From: Pseudomonadota bacterium | Lineage (GTDB): Bacteria; Pseudomonadota; Gammaproteobacteria; Burkholderiales; Burkholderiaceae_E | Reading direction: 5' to 3' | DNA: 12,098 nucleotides | Assembly: GCA_023389175.1 (NCBI GenBank) | Contig: JAEWEW010000059.1 | Coordinates: 1 to 12,098, forward strand | Made by a program: the position numbers and the translations under genes | Part shown: positions 1 through 6,388 of the stretch, piece after piece | Layout: each line of letters opens with the position of its first letter | How positions within the stretch are numbered: the first letter of the stretch is position 1 | The notes under the pieces: model-generated | The model's input: the letters and a program-made list of their open reading frames with translations, nothing else | The model's database searches: none | Told to the model about the DNA's origin: nothing

Positions 1-23
1 CCACGGCGCGGGCGGACCTGCCG

Positions 24-1127
24 ATGCCGGGCGCGAGCGGCCTGCCTCGAGGCGCCTCCGGCGCGGCAGGCGCCGGCGCGGGCCAGGGCACGGACCGGCC
101 GGCGTGGATCGGTGCGATATCGGAGCATCTGGCCGCACGCCATGTCCTGGTCCTGATCGCGTTGCTCTTCTTCCCGGTCGTCGCGACCCCGTTCTTCACC
201 TATCAGATCGCCGCGCAGTCGCTGATTCTCGGCATGATCGCGTTGTCGCTCACCTTCCTCGGGGGCTACGGCGGCATGATCTCGCTCGCGCAGATGACGG
301 TCGCCGGCGTCGCGGGCTACACGGTCGGGATCCTCGGGGTCAACGGAACGCCGGAGATCAACGTCGATTGGCCCTGGTGGGCGATCGCCCCGATCGGGGT
401 GTTCCTCGCGGTCGTCGCCTCGACCTTGATCGGCTGGCTGTCGGTGAGGACCGAAGGCATCTACACCATCATGATCACGCTGGCGATCGGGGTGGCGTTC
501 TACTACCTGGCCCTGCAGAACTACAGCGTGTTCAACGGCTTCCAGGGATTGCAGCAACTGGTGCCGCCGACGGTGCTCGGCGTGAGCTTCACGGAGCCGG
601 TTCCCTTCTACTTCCTGGTCCTGTCCTGGGCGCTGGCGAGCTACTTCTTCATCAAGTACCTGATCCGCACGCCCTTCGGCATCGCGTTGCAGGGGATTAG
701 GGACAACCCGCGCCGGATGAATTCCCTCGGCTTCAACGTCACGGCACACCGGGTCGCGGCCTATGCGGTGGCCGGCCTGATCGCAGGCGTCGGCGGGGTG
801 CTGATGGTCTGGTACAACCGCCTGATCACGCCGGGCTCCATCGGCACGTCCTGGCTGATCAACATCCTGGTGATCGCGGTGCTCGGAGGCATGCGCCACC
901 CGATCGGCGCGTTCCTGGGTGCGATCGTCTTCGTGCTGCTGCAGACCTTCGCCATCGATCTGATCGATCGCGAGCGGTTCAATCTCGTCATCGGGGGCGT
1001 GTTCCTCGCCATCGTGCTGTTCTCGCCGGACGGACTGCTGGGACTGTGGGCGCGCCTTTCGGCGCGTCTTTCAGCCGCCGATCGCAGGCTCGTCCCATCC
1101 AAGCCGCGGCCGCCGAGCCGTCCATGA
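24..1127 (+). CDS. livM: LivM-type ABC transporter permease (branched-chain amino acid family)
   Basis: Inner-membrane permease subunit of a Liv/HAAT-type importer, expected to pair with a LivH permease encoded upstream of the window. The 367-residue product has about nine to ten hydrophobic segments (roughly residues 40-58, 62-82, 84-104, 117-140, 147-163, 195-212, 244-262, 277-310, 320-338). It carries family hallmarks: FLGGYGGMISLAQ near 78-90, the cytoplasmic ATPase-contact loop GIRDNPRRMNSLGFNV (224-239), and the terminal SPDGLLGLW (334-342). The first 25 residues are Gly/Ala-rich low complexity and lack a convincing ribosome binding site. The frame is open to the left edge, so the true start may lie upstream of position 1 or further inside. 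The stop lies 18 bases before the substrate-binding protein gene. The family is certain, but the substrate cannot be read from the sequence, and 'livM' is a family name here, not a claim for leucine. Confidence 0.93.
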   Translation: MPGASGLPRGASGAAGAGAGQGTDRPAWIGAISEHLAARHVLVLIALLFFPVVATPFFTYQIAAQSLILGMIALSLTFLGGYGGMISLAQMTVAGVAGYTVGILGVNGTPEINVDWPWWAIAPIGVFLAVVASTLIGWLSVRTEGIYTIMITLAIGVAFYYLALQNYSVFNGFQGLQQLVPPTVLGVSFTEPVPFYFLVLSWALASYFFIKYLIRTPFGIALQGIRDNPRRMNSLGFNVTAHRVAAYAVAGLIAGVGGVLMVWYNRLITPGSIGTSWLINILVIAVLGGMRHPIGAFLGAIVFVLLQTFAIDLIDRERFNLVIGGVFLAIVLFSPDGLLGLWARLSARLSAADRRLVPSKPRPPSRP

Positions 1128-1135
1128 AGTCCACC

Positions 1136-1141
1136 AGGAGG
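1136..1141 (+). promoter_or_regulatory. Strong ribosome binding site of the substrate-binding protein gene
   Basis: AGGAGG lies four bases before the ATG at 1146. It is the best Shine-Dalgarno match in the window, fitting the usual need for an excess of the periplasmic component over the membrane subunits. Confidence 0.8.
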
Positions 1142-1145
1142 AGCT

Positions 1146-2390
1146 ATGAAGAACAAGCGAATGTTCCTGCGTACCACGCTGATTGGCGCCGCGGTTGCGG
1201 CCGCGTTCACGGGGAGTGCCTTGGCGCAGAAGGCACCGGTCAAGATCGGGTTGCTGGCGACCCTGGAAGGGCCGTTCGCCGCCGGCGGTGCCGACGGCAT
1301 GCGAGGGGCCGAGCTCGCCGTCCGGCAGCGCGGCGGCGAGGTGGCGGGGCGCAAGATCGAGATCATCAAGGCGTCGTCGGACGCCAAGCCCGATGTCGCG
1401 GTGAATGCGACCCGCAAGCTGGTCGAGCAGGACAAGGTCGACATCATGGTCGGCCCCCTGTCGGGCGGTGAAGGCGTCGCGGTGAAGGACTACTCCCGCA
1501 CCCAGCCGCAGGTGACCTTCATCAACGGTGCCTCCGGGGCGCAAGGCACGACGCTGGTCAATCCGTCGCCGAACTTCTTCCGCTTCAACACCGATGGCGG
1601 CCAGTGGATGGTGGGCTTGGGCAAGGAGGCGCTCAAGCGCGGCTACAAGAAGGTGATGGTCATCGCCGAGGACTACGCCTTCCCGTACTCGCAGGTCCAG
1701 GGCTTCATGGCCGAGTACTGCCGCGAGGGCGGCCGGGTGCCGGTGAAGGCCTGGGTGCCGTTGGGCGGCAAGGACTATTCGTCGGTCATCGCGCGAGTGC
1801 CGAACGACGTCGACGCGCTGGTCGTGGTGCTGGGCGGCGCCGATGCGGTCAACTTCCTGACCCAGTACGAGGCCGCGGGCGGCGACAAGCCGATGATCGG
1901 CGGCTCGATCACCGTCAGCCAGGACGTCCTGAACTACCGGGGCAAGCGGCGCGATTCGTTGGTGGGCACGATCGCCGGCTCGCCGATCGCGGATGCCTAC
2001 GACGCGCCGGAGTGGAAGTCGTTCGTCGCGGACTACAAGAAGAACTTCCCGGATGGCTATCCCAGTCCCTCGCTGTTCGCGTTGGTCTACTACATGAACA
2101 TGAAGGCGGCGCTCGATGGATTGGAGGCGGTCGACGGCGACCTGTCCGACGGGCACAAGAAGTACCGCGACGCGCTGTCCAAGCTGTCGCTGAAGACGCC
2201 GACCGGCACGGTTCGGCTGGACAAGAATCGCCAGGCGATCGGCACCACCTTCATCACCGAGGTAGTCAAGGACGAGAAGGGCAACCTGTTCAACCGGGTC
2301 GTGAGCAAGGTGGACAATGTCGAGCAGATGCTCGGCATCAAGCCCGAGGAGTTCAAGATCGGCTCCCGGGACGAGCCGAACTGCCCCTGA
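1146..2390 (+). CDS. Periplasmic substrate-binding protein, Liv/HAAT type (Peripla_BP_6-like)
   Basis: Captures the substrate in the periplasm and delivers it to the LivHM channel. The 414-residue protein starts with a Sec signal peptide: basic MKNKR, a hydrophobic core at about 9-23, and cleavage after ALA at about residue 27 before QKA. The mature part begins with VKIGLLATLEGPFAA, typical of type I periplasmic binding folds. It continues with the substrate-loop regions GPLSGGEG (103-110) and INGASG (126-131). Only two cysteines are seen in the mature chain, at about 192 and 413, the latter in the C-terminal EPNCP. The start is fixed by a strong AGGAGG site. The gene sits between permease and ATPase genes, which supports a dedicated transporter. 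The sequence resembles family members that bind aromatic or other organic acids as much as amino acids, so I leave the ligand open. Confidence 0.94.
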   Translation: MKNKRMFLRTTLIGAAVAAAFTGSALAQKAPVKIGLLATLEGPFAAGGADGMRGAELAVRQRGGEVAGRKIEIIKASSDAKPDVAVNATRKLVEQDKVDIMVGPLSGGEGVAVKDYSRTQPQVTFINGASGAQGTTLVNPSPNFFRFNTDGGQWMVGLGKEALKRGYKKVMVIAEDYAFPYSQVQGFMAEYCREGGRVPVKAWVPLGGKDYSSVIARVPNDVDALVVVLGGADAVNFLTQYEAAGGDKPMIGGSITVSQDVLNYRGKRRDSLVGTIAGSPIADAYDAPEWKSFVADYKKNFPDGYPSPSLFALVYYMNMKAALDGLEAVDGDLSDGHKKYRDALSKLSLKTPTGTVRLDKNRQAIGTTFITEVVKDEKGNLFNRVVSKVDNVEQMLGIKPEEFKIGSRDEPNCP

Positions 2391-2398
2391 GGCCCGCC

Positions 2399-3199
2399 TT
2401 GCAGGACAGCCGCCGCTCGCTCGCCACCGGGGACGCCCTCGTGCTCGAGGGTGTTTCCCGGCGCTTCGGTGCGCTCGCCGCCATCGACAACGTGTCGATG
2501 GCGGTGCGTGCCGGCGAGCGGCGGGCCGTGATCGGTGCAAACGGGGCCGGGAAGACGACGCTGTTCAACTGCATCACCGGGGATTTCCTGCCGACCTCCG
2601 GTCGCGTGCGCTTCTTCGGCGACGACGTGACCGACATGCCGCCGTACGAGCGGATCCGAGCCGGCTTGCGCCGCACCTATCAGTCGTCGCTGCTGTTCCG
2701 CGACCTTTCCGCCAGGGACAATCTCTTCCTCGCGGTCCGCGGCGTCTCGCGCGGCCGCTACAGCTTTCTTCGGCCCGGCCGCGCCAGCACCACCCGTGCC
2801 GCGGCCGACGAGCTGCTCGAGCGGGTGCGGCTCACCGCGGTGGCCAACCAGCCGGTCGCATCGCTTGCGCACGGTCAGCAGCGGCAGCTGGAGATCGGGA
2901 TGGCGCTCGCGGGCGCGCCGCGCCTGATCCTCTTCGACGAGCCGGCGGCCGGGCTCTCGCCTGCGGAGCGGGCAGACCTCGTGCGCCTGTTCGACGCGCT
3001 GCCGGCGCACATCGGATTCGTCCTGATCGAGCACGACCTCGACATCGCCCTGCGGGTGGTCGAGCGGGTCACGGTGCTGCACAACGGCCGGCTCCTCAAG
3101 GAGGGCTCGCCGGCCGAGATCGAGCAGGACGCGCAGGTCCAGGCAATCTACATGGGCGAGGGCCACGGGGTGCGCCACGCAGAGGAGTACCGGCATTGA
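2399..3199 (+). CDS. livG: LivG-type ABC transporter ATP-binding protein
   Basis: Cytoplasmic ATPase subunit that powers the importer. From the chosen TTG start it has 266 residues. It shows Walker A GANGAGKTT (about 47-55), the Q-loop glutamine near 95, signature LAHGQQ (about 156-161), Walker B LILFDEP (176-182) and H-loop EHD with His about 212, so all catalytic elements are present. The C-terminal NGRLLKEGSPAEI is typical of LivG. There is no ATG near the expected N-terminus. TTG 2399 is preferred because GAGG at 2389-2392 sits six bases upstream, and the preceding stop ends at 2390. GTG 2441 is an alternative that would remove 14 residues without touching the ABC domain. The stop overlaps the start of the next gene, suggesting translational coupling to the LivF partner. 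The function is clear; the start is uncertain. Confidence 0.92.
   Translation: MQDSRRSLATGDALVLEGVSRRFGALAAIDNVSMAVRAGERRAVIGANGAGKTTLFNCITGDFLPTSGRVRFFGDDVTDMPPYERIRAGLRRTYQSSLLFRDLSARDNLFLAVRGVSRGRYSFLRPGRASTTRAAADELLERVRLTAVANQPVASLAHGQQRQLEIGMALAGAPRLILFDEPAAGLSPAERADLVRLFDALPAHIGFVLIEHDLDIALRVVERVTVLHNGRLLKEGSPAEIEQDAQVQAIYMGEGHGVRHAEEYRH
3182..3187 (+). promoter_or_regulatory. Ribosome binding site that decides the TTG start of the LivF fusion gene
   Basis: GAGGAG, inside the end of livG, lies eight bases before TTG 3196. No ATG or GTG is available near the N-terminus of the LivF domain, so this site is the main reason for choosing TTG. Confidence 0.6.
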
Positions 3200-5532
3200 A
3201 CTGGTTCAGCCGCGGCAGTGCGATAGGGGCCACGGGTCCTGTGCTGGAGATCGAGCGGCTCGACGTGTACTACGGGCGGGCGCATGCGCTGCAGGAGATC
3301 TCGCTGCGGCTCGACCGGGGCACGCTTGCCGTCGTCGGCCGCAACGGCATGGGCAAGACGACGCTGTGCAACGCGGTGACCGGGCTGCTTCCGGCCGGGG
3401 CTACCGCCACCGGGGCGATCCGCCTCGGCGGCACCGATATCCTCGGACTCGCGCCGAACGAGATCACGGCGCGCGGCGTCGCTTATGTGCCCCAGGGGCG
3501 GCGGGTCTGGCCGTCGCTGTCGGTGGACGAGCACCTGCGGCTGGCCGCGCGTAGCGGGCTGCGCGGCGCCTGGACGGTCGAGCGGATCTACCAGAGCTTT
3601 CCGCGGCTGGCGGAGCGGCGCGACAACGGTGGCGCCCAGCTGTCCGGCGGGGAGCAACAGATGCTCGCCATCTCGCGGGCCCTGCTGCTCAATCCGCGGC
3701 TGCTGGTCATGGACGAGCCCACCGAAGGGCTCGCGCCGGTCATCGTCCAGCAGGTCGAGGCGATGCTGATGACGCTTGCCGGCGAAGGCGAGCTGGCGAT
3801 CCTGCTGATCGAGCAGAACCTTGGCGTCGCGATGACCGTTGCCGACACCATCGACGTGATGGTGAACGGCAGGATCGCCCGATCCCTGCCGGCGGCGGAG
3901 CTGGCCGGCGACCAGGCGCTGCAGCAGCGCCTCCTCGGCGTGCGCGCCGGCCAGGACGTGGAAGCGGCAGCCGAAGGCGGCGGTGCCGGCAGCGACGCGG
4001 CGCCACGGCCCGGCGAGGGCGGCGAGGGCGGCGAGGAGCCGTCCCGGGAGGTCCGCGTCTTCACCATCCGCCGGGCCTTCGGAGAGGCCGCGCCGCAGGC
4101 CGAGCGGGTCGAGCCGCCGGTGCGCGCGGTGCGGGACCTGACGCGCTGGAACGCCACCGATCCGCAGGCCAGGCCCCGTGACCGCCTCCTCGAGAGCCGC
4201 GCGGAGCAGGCGACGCCCCTGCCTTCGGCACCGTCAGGAGCCGGCTCGCCGGCCGGTGTCGGTCGTGACGCGCGGGTGGTCGCGGTGCCGATCGCGGCGA
4301 CGATGACACGGGCCGCCTATGTCGCGGGCACCTTCGACACGAAGGGCCGCGAGCTCTTCTTCCTGAAGAACTGCCTCGACCGCGCCGGCATCCGGACGGT
4401 GACGGTGGACCTCTCCACGTCCGGAGCCATGTCAACCGCGAACGTCACCCCGCGGGAAGTGGCGCGCCATCACCCGCAGGGCGAGAAGGCGGTGTTCAGC
4501 GGCGACCGCGGCTCGGCAGTGGCCGCCATGGGCGTCGCATTCGAGCGTTTCGTGCTCACCCGCCGTGACCTCGGCGGCCTGGTGTCCGCCGGAGGCTCGG
4601 GCGGCACCTCGCTGGTCACGACGGCGATGCGCGCGCTGCCGATCGGCCTGCCGAAGGTCATGGTTTCGACGGTCGCCTCCGGCGACGTCAGGCCCTACGT
4701 GGGGCCCAGCGACATCTGCATGATGTACTCCGTGACGGACGTGTCCGGCATCAACCGCATCAGCGAGAAGGTGCTGGCCAACGCGGCGAATGCCCTCGCC
4801 GGGATGCTGGCCCATGCCCGTCCGGACGAGGCGAGCAGCCGGCCCGCCATCGGGCTCAGCATGTTCGGCGTCACGACTGCCTGCGTGCAGGCAGTGACCG
4901 CGCGGCTGCAGGACAGCTACGACTGCCTGGTGTTCCATGCCACCGGCACGGGCGGCCAGTCGCTGGAGAAGCTGGTCGATTCCGGCCTGCTCGAAGGCGT
5001 GCTGGACATCACCACCACCGAGATCTGCGACGAGATCGTCGGCGGGGTTCTCTCCGCGGGTCCCGAACGGCTCGACGCGATCATCCGGTCCCGGGTGCCG
5101 TACGTGGGCTCCTGCGGCGCGCTCGACATGGTCAACTTCTGGGCGATGGACACGGTGCCGCCCAGGTTCCGGGACCGGCGGCTCTACCGGCACAACCCGA
5201 ACGTCACGCTGATGCGCACCACCCCGGAAGAATGCCGCAGCATCGGCAGCTTCATCGTCGACAAGCTGAACCGGATGGAAGGCCCGGTCTGCTTCGTGCT
5301 GCCCGAGGGCGGCGTCTCGGCGCTGGACGCGCCCGGGCAGCCCTTCCATGATCCCGAGGCGGACCGGGCGCTGTTCGCCACCATCGAATCCGGCTTCAGG
5401 CGCGGCCCGCATCGCCGGCTGCTGAAGACGCCGCTGCACCTCAACGACCCGGCGTTCGCGGAGCTGCTGGTCGAGCAGTTCCGCATGCTCGTCGGAGCCG
5501 GGCAGGTGCCCCGAACCCGCGTGATGAGCTAA
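3196..5532 (+). CDS. Fusion: LivF-type ABC ATPase + linker + UPF0261 (Tm-1-like ATP-binding) domain
   Basis: This 778-residue protein joins two full-length proteins. Residues 1-249 form a LivF ATPase: Walker A GRNGMGKTT (48-56), Q-loop YVPQG (97-101), signature LSGGEQQ (149-155), Walker B LLVMDEP (169-175), and IEQN at 205-208, where LivF proteins usually carry Q in place of the H-loop His. Residues about 250-369 form a Glu/Gly/Ala/Pro-rich linker. Residues 370-778 form a complete UPF0261 domain of 409 residues, beginning at an internal Met: GTFDTKGRE (378-386), glycine-rich SAGGSGGTS (464-472), FHATGTGGQS (580-589), GSCGALDMVNFW (638-649) and GGVSALD (705-711). UPF0261 is the family of the N-terminal ATP-binding half of tomato Tm-1; its bacterial biochemistry is unsettled. 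The TTG start overlaps the livG stop (TTGA). The frame is uninterrupted and both halves keep their motifs, so this is not a decayed junction. An internal start at ATG 4303 has no clear ribosome binding site. Confidence 0.9.
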   Translation: MNWFSRGSAIGATGPVLEIERLDVYYGRAHALQEISLRLDRGTLAVVGRNGMGKTTLCNAVTGLLPAGATATGAIRLGGTDILGLAPNEITARGVAYVPQGRRVWPSLSVDEHLRLAARSGLRGAWTVERIYQSFPRLAERRDNGGAQLSGGEQQMLAISRALLLNPRLLVMDEPTEGLAPVIVQQVEAMLMTLAGEGELAILLIEQNLGVAMTVADTIDVMVNGRIARSLPAAELAGDQALQQRLLGVRAGQDVEAAAEGGGAGSDAAPRPGEGGEGGEEPSREVRVFTIRRAFGEAAPQAERVEPPVRAVRDLTRWNATDPQARPRDRLLESRAEQATPLPSAPSGAGSPAGVGRDARVVAVPIAATMTRAAYVAGTFDTKGRELFFLKNCLDRAGIRTVTVDLSTSGAMSTANVTPREVARHHPQGEKAVFSGDRGSAVAAMGVAFERFVLTRRDLGGLVSAGGSGGTSLVTTAMRALPIGLPKVMVSTVASGDVRPYVGPSDICMMYSVTDVSGINRISEKVLANAANALAGMLAHARPDEASSRPAIGLSMFGVTTACVQAVTARLQDSYDCLVFHATGTGGQSLEKLVDSGLLEGVLDITTTEICDEIVGGVLSAGPERLDAIIRSRVPYVGSCGALDMVNFWAMDTVPPRFRDRRLYRHNPNVTLMRTTPEECRSIGSFIVDKLNRMEGPVCFVLPEGGVSALDAPGQPFHDPEADRALFATIESGFRRGPHRRLLKTPLHLNDPAFAELLVEQFRMLVGAGQVPRTRVMS
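4012..4038 (+). repeat. Three tandem 9-base units in the fusion linker
   Basis: The unit GGCGAGGGC occurs twice in succession, followed by a third imperfect copy GGCGAGGAG, encoding Gly-Glu-Gly, Gly-Glu-Gly, Gly-Glu-Glu at residues 273-281 of the LivF-UPF0261 fusion. The array keeps the frame (a multiple of three), so slippage could alter linker length without breaking the protein. Confidence 0.75.
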
Positions 5533-5535
5533 GCC

Positions 5536-6366
5536 ATGGCACGAATCCCCCGCAGGCAGATCCTCGAGAACCTGCGCGCGAAGGTCGCGCGTGGACAGCC
5601 GATCATCGGCGGCGGTGCCGGCACCGGGCTCTCGGCCCGCTGCGAGGAGGCGGGCGGCATCGACCTCATCGTGATCTACAACTCGGGCCGCTACCGGATG
5701 GCCGGCCGCGGGTCGCTCGCGGGGTTGCTGGCCTACGGCAATGCCAACGAGATCGTGGTCGAGATGGCCCGTGAGGTCCTGCCGGTCGTGCAGCGCGCGC
5801 CGGTGCTGGCGGGAGTCAACGGCACCGACCCCTTCATGCTGCGCGACCCCTTCCTCCGGCACCTGGCGGATCTCGGCTTCTCCGGCGTGCAGAACTTCCC
5901 GACCGTCGGCCTCATCGACGGTGTCTTCCGGGCGAACCTGGAGGAAACCGGCATGGGCTACGGGCACGAGATCGACCTGATCCGGGCGGCCCGGGCGCTC
6001 GACCTGCTGACGACGCCCTACGTCTTTCGCGAGGAAGAGGCGGCCGAGATGACGCGGGCCGGCGCCGACATCGTCGTCTGCCACCTCGGCCTCACCACCG
6101 GCGGGGCGATCGGGGCGCAGACGGCGCTGACGCTGGACGACTGCATACCGCGGATCAACGCGTGGTCGGCGGCCGCGCTGCGCGAGAATCCCGAGGTGAT
6201 CGTGCTGTGCCACGGCGGGCCGATCTCGCAGCCGGACGATGCCCGGCACATCCTCCGCCACTGTCCCGACTGCCACGGCTTCTACGGCGCCTCGAGCATG
6301 GAGCGCCTGCCCACCGAGCTCGCGCTGACCAAGCAGACGCGGCAGTTCGTGGCCATCACCCGATAG
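5536..6366 (+). CDS. TIM-barrel protein, phosphoenolpyruvate hydrolase family (Tm-1 C-terminal half homologue)
   Basis: Soluble 276-residue protein of the family named 'phosphoenolpyruvate hydrolase' or 'TIM-barrel signal transduction protein' in domain databases. The enzymatic role is poorly established, and I do not infer a reaction. Recognised by its conserved N-terminal block: IIGGGAGTGLSARCEEAGG (about 23-41) followed by DLIVIYNSGRYRMAGRGS and LAYGNANEIV. Further on are GVNGTDPF, GVQNFPTVGLIDG, VCHLGLTTGG and the late LCHGGPIS. The length matches the family norm. ATG 5536 lies three bases after the stop of the UPF0261 fusion, so the two are probably coupled in translation. In tomato Tm-1 and fungal relatives the UPF0261 and TIM-barrel parts form one chain; here they are separate but adjacent, which supports a joint function. 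Confidence 0.92.
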   Translation: MARIPRRQILENLRAKVARGQPIIGGGAGTGLSARCEEAGGIDLIVIYNSGRYRMAGRGSLAGLLAYGNANEIVVEMAREVLPVVQRAPVLAGVNGTDPFMLRDPFLRHLADLGFSGVQNFPTVGLIDGVFRANLEETGMGYGHEIDLIRAARALDLLTTPYVFREEEAAEMTRAGADIVVCHLGLTTGGAIGAQTALTLDDCIPRINAWSAAALRENPEVIVLCHGGPISQPDDARHILRHCPDCHGFYGASSMERLPTELALTKQTRQFVAITR

Positions 6367-6377
6367 AACGCAGATCC

Positions 6378-6383
6378 TGGAGA
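6378..6383 (+). promoter_or_regulatory. Ribosome binding site of the flotillin-like gene
   Basis: TGGAGA lies five bases before ATG 6389. It supports this start over internal Met codons, and it puts the transmembrane segment at the very N-terminus as expected. Confidence 0.6.
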
Positions 6384-6388
6384 CCATC

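Noticed and set aside
1071..2540. Antisense open frame of 489 codons opposite the binding protein gene
   Set aside because: It overlaps a certain gene with a signal peptide and strong ribosome binding site, and the antisense product has no motif.
2317..3195. In-frame extension of the LivF fusion gene upstream to 2317
   Set aside because: The extension overlaps livG and the end of the binding protein gene in another frame. It reads as Arg/Ala-rich noise, while the LivF homology begins only after TTG 3196.
3196..6366. Possible anti-phage defence system because of homology to antiviral Tm-1
   Set aside because: The link to transport genes and the lack of any nuclease, toxin, reverse transcriptase or other defence genes nearby make a metabolic role more likely. 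Plant Tm-1 activity against a specific RNA virus replicase does not transfer to bacteria.
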